Positions 46,050 through 56,138 of a DNA stretch of 64,000 bases are shown here, piece by piece (positions within the stretch are counted from its first letter, which is position 1; each line of letters starts with the position of its first letter). The notes beneath the pieces are model-generated. The model had not been told where the DNA came from, did no database searches, and worked only from the letters and a program-made list of their open reading frames with translations. The position numbers were made by a program, and so were the translations under genes. The DNA is taken from positions 9,989,525-10,053,524 of the forward strand of contig JAJEKV010000017.1 in NCBI GenBank assembly GCA_021234155.1, in the 5' to 3' direction. This DNA comes from Isoetes taiwanensis (lineage: Eukaryota; Streptophyta; Lycopodiopsida; Isoetales; Isoetaceae).

Positions 46050-47284
46050 TTACGGGCGTTCTCCCTTAATATAACTGGCGAGATGCATGTCTGCCTTCAT
46101 TAATGTTACTCTCTTCGCATGAACTGTGCAGGCTGTCGAATCTTCAAAATGCTGCCCTAGTTTTTGCTCTGTTGCTTCTTGCAGGGCCAGCAACATCTCG
46201 TCCGTCACTCTCATTTCCGTGTTGTATTCTTGAATCACTTCTCGGACTAGTCGGGCGAATGGTGCACGGGGGATTAGGAACCCGAAGCTGCGTTGAAAAT
46301 GCCTAATTTCCCGCAGTGCATTCCTCTCGCTCTTCTTTCTGCCAGTTCTCTTTTTGGCTGGTGGTCTAGGAGGCTTGGGCTTCTCTGGTGGTGGCTTGAG
46401 AGTCTGCTTCTTCGTCGGATGTCCCCCTTCGATAGTTCTTACTCGGTGTTGCTGGTAATAGGAGTTGTAATCCTCCCACTTCTTCATATAGGCGTTGTGC
46501 TCCCTCATCTTCTTCTCGTAGACCTTGATGGGGTCTATCACATATGCCTCTCGGGCTGGCCGCGGTGCTTTGTGTCTATCCCACGTCGGGTATGGTGGGG
46601 GCCTGCGCTGCTTTCGGGCTGCTCGGGTCAGTCTTATGCTTTCGTTGGCGGGGTCCTTGAAGATCCGCCTCTTTGTTGAAGGGATTAAAGTCCTCATCCT
46701 CAGGAGTCATCCAGGAGGGTGGGGGCTGGTCTGGGCGCTCTTGGATGGCGACCTTGGGCGTGGGGCCTTCTTGAGTTTTCTTTGGCCTCCCTCCACGAAC
46801 TTTCCCTTCTTCACTCTCAGCTCCTCTGCTTTGCTTTGGCTTCCTCTTAGTCCCTCTTCTGTTCTTCTCTTCTCTCTTCCCTCTCTCGGCGTTCTTTTCG
46901 CTTCATGCTTCTTTATCCCTTTTGCTAGTTCCTCCTCTTAATTTGGATCAGTGTCGTCTCTCTCTCTGCTCTTCCTGCTCCTCGGCCACCCGATCTTGTT
47001 CCTCCTTCCGCCTCTTTTCCTCCTCCATTTCTTCAAAAACCTGCTGCATCACATCTCCTTCCTCATTATCGAGGACCTCTGTCCCTGCGTTAGAGTGTGC
47101 ATCCTCCTCAACTTCGGTCTCATCCCCTCCTTGGTTGGTGGTGTTAAGGGCTCCTCGGACGATGTCCCTTCACCCAGATGAAGGATGGCCTCCTTGGTGA
47201 AAAGCTCCCGAAGCATTTCTTGGGTAAGTATTTGGGAGTTGTGTCACCTGGAGGAACTCTAGCAGTTTGTTTCGTCCGGGCCAT
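46050..47284 (-). pseudogene. Histone H3-like gene captured by chromovirus D/E
   Basis: The ATG at 47,284 starts MARTKQTAR, the exact canonical H3 N-terminus with K4; the K9 position is lost (VPPGD follows). A frame change near 47,170 leads into an acidic/basic stretch (VFEEMEEEKRRKEEQDRVAE), two in-frame TGA codons, a basic part with an AT-hook-like VRGGRPKKTQ (near 46,790) and DEDFNPFNKEADLQG. The last frame (46,697-46,050) ends with a full histone fold: ALREIRHFQRSFGFLIPR, FARLVREVIQEYNTEMR, LLALQEATEQKLGQHFEDST and [18 protein letters not shown] then KGERP. About half of the fold positions equal canonical H3 by eye, and loop 1 has canonical length, unlike CENH3. Normal H3 is 135 residues; this would be about 410 because of the insert. 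Either decay or unrecognised introns explain the breaks. It lies directly after the primer site region, before gag. Confidence 0.9.
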
Positions 47285-47490
47285 GTTTGACAGCTCGTCA
47301 ATCCGACATCGGGCGCCCAAAAATCGCCTTAGCAAGGGGGAGCGATTTTTCTAAGGAAGAATGTAGAAATGGGGGGGTCCTAGGTCTATTTATAGATGGG
47401 CGATTTTAGGTCAAATTTCAAACTACTCTTTTGGGTGAGCCAAGACACTTATTAACCTATTACATGGCTTAATTTAGACCTTTCTAACCT

Positions 47491-47564
47491 CATGGTCTTA
47501 CACGTTGCGCTCAGATCAATATCTGGAGTTCCAGTTTTGGTCCTGGCGCGACGTGTGAGACATG
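47491..47564. repeat. Palindrome upstream of H3-like ORF (proximal)
   Basis: About 74-bp inverted repeat: CATGGTCTTACACGTTGCGC on the left and GGCGCGACGTGTGAGACATG on the right. It ends about 210 bp before the H3-like start codon in element sense. Confidence 0.9.
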
Positions 47565-47708
47565 GTGGATTTTTTATGCTAAATTTTATACTTTCTAAGC
47601 ATGTTTCTAGGAATGTAATATACTAATCTGGCTAGTTCTTAGCTTGGAATTCGAATTACCATGTTACTTTTCTGAAATTCATCACTTTTTAAGGTGTTTT
47701 TGGCTCAA

Positions 47709-47776
47709 TGTCTCACACGTTGCGCCCAGATCAAAAATGAGATTTTCATTATTGCTCCTGGCGCGACGTGTGAGAC
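47709..47776. repeat. Palindrome upstream of H3-like ORF (distal)
   Basis: 68-bp near-perfect inverted repeat: TGTCTCACACGTTGCGCC and GGCGCGACGTGTGAGAC, with a stem of about 30 bp and a loop of only a few bases. T-G mismatches at the TTG/CGA position would be G-U pairs in RNA. Confidence 0.92.
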
Positions 47777-47967
47777 CATCCTACTTTTGAAGGTTTTGGC
47801 TCACTATTTTTAGTCTTTTTATGTTCTAATTCACTTAACTGTTACTAGCTTAGCATATACTACAAAAATGAGAAAAAATTTTCCCATTTTTCGAGGTTTG
47901 AGGATCCTATCAAGTTAGTACTACTGGGAGGATGGTCAGTGCTTTGCTCTTGGTCTCCAAGAACATT

Positions 47968-47979
47968 GCTCTGATACCA
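47968..47979 (-). promoter_or_regulatory. Primer binding site of element D/E
   Basis: Minus strand TGGTATCAGAGC, complementary to the 3' end of initiator tRNA-Met, one base inside the 5' LTR. Confidence 0.95.
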
Positions 47980-47980
47980 C

Positions 47981-50106
47981 TGTGACGTCCCCTACTCGTA
48001 TACGGTGCATTCACTGTATACAAACAGGAGTTCATCCCCCATACATATCACTGCACCCGTAACGAGTCCCAGTGGGAAGAGTGAAGGGGTCATTTTACCC
48101 CGTCTCCCTCAGGGTCTACCTAGCTGCGGAAGCGTAAACATACATGTCAGTGCATAACATCATCACATATCCACCTCGAAGGGTGGTACATCAACATCTG
48201 CATAGACAAAGATCAGCACAATACATATGGGTTCCTACCCAAGGCTCAGACTCCAGGGGATGACTGACGGCTTGGGTCTCCAGAGTTCATTGCAGACAGA
48301 ATCATGACAATGGATTTGGCTGGCATGAGAACATGGCATAGGGTTGTCCACTCCATCCGCCCCTCCTGTGCACACTTTGCAGAGTAGGTTGAAGAGTGTT
48401 GGGACCTGACTGTAGCCCGCCGGATGCATAGCCAAAGGGGCTATTCCTGGGTTGCATCTCCCCAGTTCCGATGGGGCAGGTAGGGATCACTCCCACCAGA
48501 GATCTCCATGCTGACTCAAGGTGACTAGAGGGCCACTGCCCTTATCCGACTTAACCCACTGGAAAGTGAACACCACTCCACGGGTGTCGAGCCCATGCCT
48601 TACCCACACTCAATGGCAAGCCATTAGACCTAGTCTACATTGATCCCCGATAGACTTTACACACCAGAGGGATCGGTCAAGAGTCAGAACACGAACCTCC
48701 TTCTGAGCCAGTCTAGCCCCTTCACCAGGGTAGCCCTTAAGCCCAAATCTTCATAGGTGTAATTTAGAATGTGAGGCGAATCTTAACTTTTTTCGATTAG
48801 TTATATTGGCGATTTTGTTTCGGGCTTCAATTTGAGTTGTAGCAACGTTGGCGAATCTTTCATCCATCAAGCGATGGAATATATACTTTTTTCTCAAGTG
48901 AAATTTGGGTCTACAATAAATATTTGTTATGTCTGTATACAGTTGTAAGCGTAATGTTTTTTAAGAATGGATAAACAATAGACCAAAAGCAAAAATACTC
49001 CAGGATTGCATACCTGGATGTTGGAGTCGGATCATGAGATCCATGTAACATGCATGGTTTTTTCATTTTTTTTCCCTTTTTTTTTCTTGGAGGTAAATGG
49101 CAATTCAAAAAACTCATCAAGAATAGAATTCATATTAATTTTACATGATTTTGGGGGGGTTAAGAGGCGATTTTAGAATGATTACCAAGAATAAAATTCA
49201 CGTGGGGGCGAATCCAAGAATCCATCATTTAGTGACGTAGGCTAACTTATGAGTGGAGGGAGAAAATTTTGTAGACAAGGTGGCGATATTTTATTGGCAC
49301 CACTCCTAATTGATCCTACTCAACAGTAGTGAAAGAAAATGCAAATGTCCAAAAAAATAGCCTTTTGGCGATATTTCGAGCTTAAGGGCTACCCTGCCCT
49401 TCACCCACAACCAGGTGTGGTTCTTGTACACAGGCCGAATCTACAGTGTGCCAAGGAGGCTAGCTAGGAGCATCAACTACTAAGCTTTAAGTCTCTACCC
49501 CCCTTCCCAATACAATGAGTCCATAGAATTCATCCATCCATCACATCATCATAGAACTAAAGAATAAGATCTAATCTATATCATAGAGTTAGGGTCAGTC
49601 TGGGGATCTGCATGGCTACTAAGGGCAATTTAATAGGCTAAACCTATTGGTTCGATGGCTGGAATACGGTTTAGGCTATTAAATCGACTAAATACCTGAT
49701 CCCTGGTTCACTCCTCTTGATCCGAATGCGTCCATGTCACTGTTCTGCTTGGGGATGCGGTCGGAAGGAGAATATCTGACGAGCTAGGGCGCACGGGCAG
49801 ATCTTGGGAGTTGGATTTGACTCCTCAGGTGCGCGAACTGGAGCTCGGAAGGTTCGTGGATGAAAAGGGGAGAATTAGGGTTTGGTTACCTTACATAGGC
49901 TCTCAGTTAGGTTTAGGGTTTCCATGACCCTTGGTCTGCCTTTAATGGGTTAAAGGCAGACTAAGTGTGCGCACCCTTGCAAGTTGCCCCCTAGGGCGCC
50001 CTTGCTTGGTTACACGTCGGCGTACACGTCAATTGGAATGGCGTGTACGCGTGACGGTGCAGTACGGTATACATCTTGAGACCGTATATCGTACTGGAAC
50101 GTCACA
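47981..50106 (-). repeat. 5' LTR of element D/E (interrupted)
   Basis: Plus strand TGTGACGTCCCC to GGAACGTCACA. Without the 671-bp hAT insertion and its duplication it is 1447 bp, matching the 1457-bp 3' LTR at 25,992 with few differences by eye. Next to it on the right is the TATAC duplication. Confidence 0.92.
48726..49396. mobile_element. 671-bp non-autonomous hAT-type element
   Basis: Terminal inverted repeats CAGGGTAGCCCTTAAGC and GCTTAAGGGCTACCCTG bound the element. It is flanked by the 8-bp duplication CCCTTCAC (48,718-48,725 and 49,397-49,404). The other LTR copies have the empty site. CAGGG ends and 8-bp duplications are characteristic of hAT. No transposase frame is present. Confidence 0.92.
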
Positions 50107-50247
50107 TATACGGCCTGATATCCACAAATAATGCCCAAGTAAGCCGCGCAGTATGGAAAACTATCGAATGAAACAACGACTGATGAAGCAAAGCCATGCC
50201 AGGCGAGTCGAGCTCATTCTCGAGAACCGCAAAAACGAAATTGGAAA

Positions 50248-51648
50248 TCAGGACCTTGCTGTGGAGAGAGAGAGGTCTAAGATGCCCAGGCCACCCGCAG
50301 CTTTGGGCCGCACACATTTCCACCACGCAACCTTGACAACTGACGCTTCCTCGTTATCTTCCCATACAAAGTTACGGAGCATAGAGGAAATTTCTCGGAT
50401 CTTGCTTTCTGGCACCAGGATGATAGACGCCATATAAATATGCGTTGAGCATAAAATTGACTTCGCTACTGTGATCCTGCCGGCCATGGACAGTTTTCCA
50501 CCCTTCCACCAATTAAGGTGCCGACGCAGTCCTACCAAAATATCCTCCCAAATACCTGCCGCCGAAATGTCGATGTCGCACGGGATACCCAAGAGCCTAG
50601 AGCATGTGCCTTGTGGCTGCGTTCTCCAAGGAAATTGGGACAAGACTGCGGGCATGGGCTCTGCTGACAGCCACAATGCCGAACACTTCGTCTAATTCTT
50701 AGGCAGCCTGAGGCAATAGAGAATGTGTCCAAAAGCTCCTTCGTGTTCAATAAATTTCTTTCATCAGCCTGTAAGAAAAGAAAGGACTATCTTTTGTGAC
50801 CCGTCTGCCATCCTTAGCCCCTCTATGACACCCGCCTCTACTACCGAGGTCAACAACTGCGAGAGGGCTTCTTCGGCAATAGTGAATAGGTAGGGCGCCA
50901 AAGGGCATCCTTGGCGAACTCCACGTCCCACACTAAAGATCGGTGATGACTCGCCATGACAGAGGACGGTGGCTCTGGCAGACGTTAAGAGTTTCAGAGC
51001 TACTGCTGTAAAGCTCTCACCACACCCAAAGGCTAACATCATCCTCTTCAGAAAATCCCAACGAACACTATCATAGGCTTTTGCAAAATCCAGTTTCAAA
51101 TACACTATCTGCTGACCTGTTCTGCACGCCCAATGAATGCCCTCGAATGCCGCCGCTACATTATTAAGAATGTGTCTACCTGGGATGAAGCCAGACTGCA
51201 TGGAACTAATAGCCTCCTTCAGGACAACTTGAAGTCTGAGCGACCGGGCCTTCGCGATTATCTTGTATACCGCTGATAGAAGCGTAATCGGACGCCAATC
51301 AGAAATGGTAGATGGCTCCTTCACCTTCGGGATTAGCGAGATGCACCTAGTGTTGAGTCTATAGTCTAGCGACTCTGCCCGAAGCAGTTCTTGATAAGTC
51401 TGTAACACTGAATCCCCTACCCATTTCCAATATTCTTGGAAGAACTCCACAAGAATGCCATCTAGACCAGGGCATTTATGAGGGGCCAAGACACGGCAAG
51501 CCTGCTCAAGATCCTGCTTTGTGAGTGGAAGCTGTAACACCTGTTTCCTATCCGCTGACACCTTGCATGACACCTTACTGAACACAATCTCCTCCATAAC
51601 ATCAGTGTAGTGTCCTGGAAGAACTGGGAGAAATGCTAAAAGTAGCAT
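50248..51648 (-). pseudogene. Reverse transcriptase of LINE L
   Basis: Frame 51,648-50,764 carries APHKCPGLDGILVEFFQEYW, SLIPKVKEPSTISDWRPITL, LKLDFAKAYDSVRWDF and GVRQGCPLAPYLFTIAEEAL. Frame 50,676-50,248 continues with GGKLSMAGRITVAKSILCST and the RT C-terminal part. Between them about 20 bp including the YADD catalytic box are deleted (compare GSQKIVLSFL here with GSQQIGSQYADDSLFL of LINE1). The enzyme of this copy is dead. Confidence 0.9.
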
Positions 51649-51779
51649 ATTTAATATCTACAGGTGAATGCAGAATCTGGCCATCAGCGACATTGAGGCC
51701 GCGTATTTCTTCTGTCGTGCAGCCCTGAAGAACATCCGAGAATTGGTGTCCCCTTCCCGTAGCCACGTGACCCCCGCCT

Positions 51780-52607
51780 TCACCTTGCCTGAGCGGCCCT
51801 CTTGGACTCGTCAGCTGCAATGAGACGCAATATCTCATTCTCCCGCACACCATTAGACGGCTGAGATCTAAGGGTTTCTAGTTCGTGACACAAGGCCTCT
51901 AATGCCTCCCGTTCTTGCTGTGCTCTCCGACTTCTCCACAACTTGGCGAATGACTTGACCTCAGCCAGGGCCTTCACCATTCTTGACATCCTAGAGTTAT
52001 CACGAAAGGTACGAAACCAGATCTGTTGGCATCCCCAGGAGAAAACAACATCCTTCAGGTAACCCCTATTTAATTTGAACACTGTACGCGCCGGCCTGAC
52101 TGCACACGTATCCTGGGAAATCAATTGAGGAAAATGGTCAGAGACCGCGGTGGACAAAATATTCTTCCGCCTGAGCAGAGGTGCCAGGTATGATGCTAGA
52201 TTATTGACATAGCATCTGTCATGTCGAGCATATGCCCGCCCCACCCCCGTCCACTGATTACACCAAGTAAATGTGGAGTCGCCCGACGACTCTGCCAAAT
52301 GCAGGGAATCTAACAACTTTAGCCATTGCTCCCGCTCAAAACCCTGTACCACTTCCGCTCCTCTGCCACACCTATCATGAATAGTCTCGACCATGTTGAA
52401 ATCATCCAACAGCAGCCAGGCCACACCAGCCCCCAAAGAAGTGACCTTGTGCCTCAACGACGCCCAGAATGCCCCCCTCTGCCGCGCACTATTGTGGGCA
52501 TAGACATTCACAATCCCCCACTCACATGGACCCTCCCGCCACTGTAATGACCCATCTGCCCCAACGGTCGGCAAGGGTAAAAAGTCACCTGCACATGCAT
52601 CTTCCAC
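51780..52607 (-). pseudogene. Endonuclease of LINE L
   Basis: The 275-codon frame contains VNVYAHNSARQRGAFWASL, WLLLDDFNMVETIHDRCG (GDFN motif changed to DDFN), STFTWCNQW, RHDRCYVNN and STAVSDHFPQLI (SDH motif), in the order of an APE-type endonuclease domain. It continues into a Lys/Glu-rich linker before the RT. An N-terminal part with the first catalytic residues is missing. Confidence 0.88.
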
Positions 52608-52717
52608 GCAATGGCAGACCCACTTTTAGAAGCCCTAGAGGTGGCAACGGCGGCAGCATATTGCGGGCCAAAAATGTCCAGCAGCGTCCGGGTATTGTCC
52701 TTATGACACTTATGTTC

Positions 52718-53212
52718 TTAGAGACAAGATACCTGGATCCATCTTGCGAACGGCCAACGCCACTCTCGTTCTCTTACTGGACGACGAGCGAGACATTCCA
52801 GATCAAAATCTTTTTGTCCATAAATACTACTGGGAAGAGGGATTCTTACGCTGCTTTTTCTTTCGCTCTCGTCGCGCCGGCGAAGTGGGGCCCTGATCTG
52901 AGTCATATGACACAAGAGCGAGTGGGTTATCAGTGAGAGTGACGTCCATAGCAAAATCCGCCTCGTCCGCCCATGAACGTACCTGCGCCACCTTGTCAGT
53001 GCCATCCCCTCCAAAGAGCCTTGGGTGGATGCTGCATTAGACTCTGACGGCTGCACTGCCTGATCGTGTGTCGGGACCAGGCACAAGTGTTGGGACTGCC
53101 GCTGCTCCGCCAACTCCTGAAGCTGCTGAATATGAAGCAACTTCTGGGCCACCATCTCTGGGGTCACCGTTGGGTCCACACTGCCTTGTCTCACTCGGTC
53201 AGCTGTTGGCAC
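52718..53212 (-). pseudogene. Possible ORF1 end of LINE L
   Basis: A 164-codon minus frame upstream of the endonuclease has a short coiled-coil-like start (QKLLHIQQLQELAEQRQSQH) and a basic end. No RRM or zinc knuckle can be recognised. Its position suggests the ORF1 3' end or the inter-ORF region. Confidence 0.4.
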
Positions 53213-53373
53213 GTTAACCGCACTAGACTAATGTGGCCTACCCGGGACTGATCCAACCGCCATCTGAGTCCTGGCCAGAGGCGACTTCTCCACCGACAGA
53301 GTCTGTGGTGGGACCTGCTCACTTCCCGTGGAACCTCCTGCATCGTCTCCCGTGGAACCCCTAGCACCGAGGC

Positions 53374-56105
53374 TGTGACATTCCAGCACAGCATACGGTC
53401 CCAGGACGTATACTGTACTGCCCCGTCACGCGTACACGCCACCCCGACTGACGTGTACGCCGACGTGTAGCCAGGTGGGTAGCCCCTAGGGGGCAACTTG
53501 CAAGGTATGTGCATTTGTAATTAATGTGCACATTTACCAATGTGCACATTTATTAAGGTGCACACCTTTCCATGTGGGCACATTTTGCCACCTAGCCATT
53601 AAAGGCAAGTGGGCCCATTCCCAATTATCCCACATGCCTAAAGGGGATAATTGGAAACCCTAGCCTAACCCTTGTCTATTTAGGAGAGGAAACCCTAACT
53701 TGCCCATTTTTCGTTCCTAGGGTTTTAGAGCTCTGTTTTGGCTGCCCCAAGAGCCAAAACCGCCTCCCAGACTCTGTCTGAGAGAATTGCACCATTAGTT
53801 TCCCTTGATTCGAGCAGCTCAGCAGGATGGTCGAGCTTAGGTCAGGAGGAGCAACTCAAGGATCGGGTATTTCGGCAATTCAATAGCTTAAACCATATTT
53901 CAGTCATAGAATCAGTAGGTTTAGCCTATTAAATTGCCCATAGCAGCCCTCTAGATCTCTAGATACCAGACTCTAACTAAAGAACCTAACTCTATGCTAT
54001 AGAATAGATCTAGTTCTTTAGTTCTTCTGTGATGTATATGGATTATGTATCTCTACGAACTCCTTGTATTGGGAAGGGGGGTAGAGACCTAAAGCTTGGT
54101 AGTAGATGCTCCTAGATTAGCCTCTCTAGCACACTATAGATTCGGCCTGTGTACAAGAACCATACCTGGGTCCTTTTCTCACAGGAGTGTTGCGGGCTTG
54201 GGATCATGTGCGTGTGCTCTTCCAGCTAGATTATGCCTCAGTTTATCACCACTCTTCTCCTTTCTTGTGGGTTCCTTTACCCCCTGCGCACTTGCCCTTG
54301 GCTGCCACTGTGCATGCTCGGACGCAGGCCCGTTGGAGGCGAGCTGCTGTGCTCACCTTGGAGGATTGGTATTGGGGTGGTCAGCTAGCTTCGTGGGAGT
54401 TCTTTCGAGCTCGCTTTCGCCTGAGGGGCGTGTAGGGCTATCACGGGAGCACGCGTGGCGGGAGTATTCCGCTACACATACCTATAGTCCCTCGGGATGA
54501 TGTGATGGTGTAGGTTTGGAAGGTTCATCCGGGATGTTGTGTCTTCTTGCTTTGTGCGGTCTTCTTTACGGGTGGCGGCTATTCATGACACCTTTGCCCC
54601 CTTCAGGCAAGTGGTCTCTGCAGCTTCCGGGTTCTCGATGGCGCTCGGTTTGGACGTGGACATGGAGCTCACTTCCCCCACCGAAGGTTAGGGTGCTTCT
54701 GTGGCAGGTGGTGCACCGCTGTATCAGGGTGAATGCCCTTGTGAGTCGGTTTAGGCCGGGTGTGAGCCCTCTCTGCCCTTGTTGTGGCCTTCATCGTGGA
54801 GAGGCGTGGAGCATTATGCGGTTTTATGCCCTCACTTGCGGGCTGCACGGGATTGGGTTAGGGCTCTGTTTGAGGTGCGATTGACTAGCCGGCGATTCTT
54901 TGCTTCATGTGTATCTCGGTGCTTGGCGCTCTTGCGGCAGCAAGCCTTGCATCCGTGTGTGGCTTGGTTGGTGTGGTGGCTGATTTAGGCGGCGGTTGTG
55001 GATCTTCGAGGGGGATTCAGCGACTGCGGCCTCTCGATTCCTCGTCCCCGGTACAAGCTATTTCAAAGCTTTACGGTGTTCCGGGAGTAGTAGAGCGGAA
55101 GTTTGCCATTTGGCGGGACTTCTTGGGTGTTGTAGATGGTGATGGTCGGTTTGTACAGCAGTAGAGTTGCAGTTTTTCTGTGAGTTTGTTGTGGAGTGTC
55201 GAGGTATCGCTGTCTCTTTGGGGCAGTTCTCCTTCCTCCTCACTTGCTTTGTAACATTACCATTCTTTTAATATATTGATGACACAGTTCTTCAAAAAAA
55301 AAAAAAAAGGAACCATACCTGGTTGTGGGTGAAGGGGCCAGACTGGCTAAGAAGGAGGTTCGTGTTCTGACTCTTGAACGATCCCTCTGGTGTGTAAGGC
55401 CTACCGGGGATCATTGTGACTAGGTCTAATGGCTTGCCACTGAGTGCGGGCAAGGCATGGGCTCGACACCCGTGAAGTGGTGTTCACTTTCCAGTGGGTT
55501 CAGTCGAACAAGGGCGGTGGCCCTCTAGTCACCTTGAGTCAGCATGTAGACCTCTGGAGGGAGTGATCCCTACCTGCCCCATCGGAACTGGGGAGATGCA
55601 ACCCAGGAATAGCCCCTTTGGCTATGCATCCGGCGGGCTCTGGTCAGTCCCAACACTTTTCAGCCTACTCGCAAAGTGTGCAATGGGAGGGGCGGATGGA
55701 GTGGACAACCCTAAGCCATGTTCTTATGCCAGCCAAATCCATTGCCATGAATTCTGTCTGCAATGAACTCTGGAGACCCAAGCCGTCAGTCATCCCCTTG
55801 AGTCTGAGCCTTGGGTAGGATTCCCTATGTGATGTGCTGATCTTTGTCTATGCAGATATGTGGTGAACCATCCTTCGTGATGGTCTTATGATGTTGATGT
55901 ATGTACTACTGACATGTATATTACGCTTCTGCAGCTAGGTAGGCCCTGAGGGAGACAGGGTAAGGGACCCCGTCATTCTTCCCACTGGAACTCTTCAAGG
56001 TTGCAGTGATACGTGGAGGGCCCTATATTAGCATGGAGCTGGTATGGGGGATGAACTCCTGTTTGTATACGGTGAGTGCACCGTATATGAGTAGGGGACG
56101 TCACA
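53374..56105 (+). repeat. 5' LTR of element B (interrupted by LINE)
   Basis: Starts TGTGACATTCC and ends GGGGACGTCACA. Without the 1140-bp LINE and its 13-bp duplication it is 1579 bp, close to the 1584 bp of element A, which it resembles closely. Confidence 0.92.
54170..55309 (+). mobile_element. 5'-truncated LINE inside LTR of element B
   Basis: Flanked by the 13-bp duplication GAACCATACCTGG (54,157-54,169 and 55,310-55,322) and ending in a 15-A tail (55,294-55,308). Encodes only the end of ORF2: VWTWTWSSLPPPKVRVLLWQ and SPLCPCCGLHRGEAWS (zinc-binding domain) and a stop near 55,164, then a 3' UTR of about 130 bp. Not the same subfamily as LINE L. Confidence 0.93.
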
Positions 56106-56106
56106 G

Positions 56107-56118
56107 TGGTATCAGAGC
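56107..56118 (+). promoter_or_regulatory. Primer binding site of element B
   Basis: TGGTATCAGAGC, complementary to the 3' end of initiator tRNA-Met, one base after the LTR. Confidence 0.95.
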
Positions 56119-56138
56119 AATGTTCTTGGAGACCAAGA

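Larger units (their letters stand above)
25992..50106 (-). mobile_element. Ty3/gypsy chromovirus D/E carrying a histone H3-like gene
   Basis: In minus-strand order: 5' LTR (50,106-47,981), primer site, two palindromes, H3-like ORF, another palindrome, two unknown ORFs, gag, protease-RT-RNase H-integrase, chromodomain, non-coding 3' region, polypurine tract and 3' LTR (27,448-25,992). The two LTRs share features absent from the LTRs of element A, such as the order of the leader bases, and TATAC flanks both ends. A later gypsy element (A) sits inside gag at 32,184-42,951 and a hAT-type element inside the 5' LTR. Without these the element is roughly 12.6 kb. Gag is in phase on both sides of element A. 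Several frameshifts and stops make this copy non-functional. Confidence 0.9.
50107..53373 (-). mobile_element. LINE L, 5' part
   Basis: Continuation of the LINE at 24,892-25,991 on the other side of element D/E. In minus sense: an ORF1-like end, endonuclease, RT, and the RT-thumb region. It is cut at 53,373 by the LTR of element B, so the true 5' end lies beyond the window or beyond B. Confidence 0.88.

Noticed and set aside
46050-46697. Calling the fold region CENH3
   Set aside because: REIRHFQ and LLIP-like text recall CENH3, but loop 1 is of canonical H3 length and the tail is the canonical MARTKQTAR, so H3-like is the safer name.
4938-47284. Functional link between the HUB gene (histone ubiquitination) and the H3-bearing element
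   Set aside because: They are 35 kb apart, separated by independent insertions; proximity is most likely chance.
45838-47776. Palindromes as CRISPR repeats or as histone 3' stem-loops
   Set aside because: No spacer array, eukaryotic context, and the sequence is unrelated to the short metazoan histone stem-loop.
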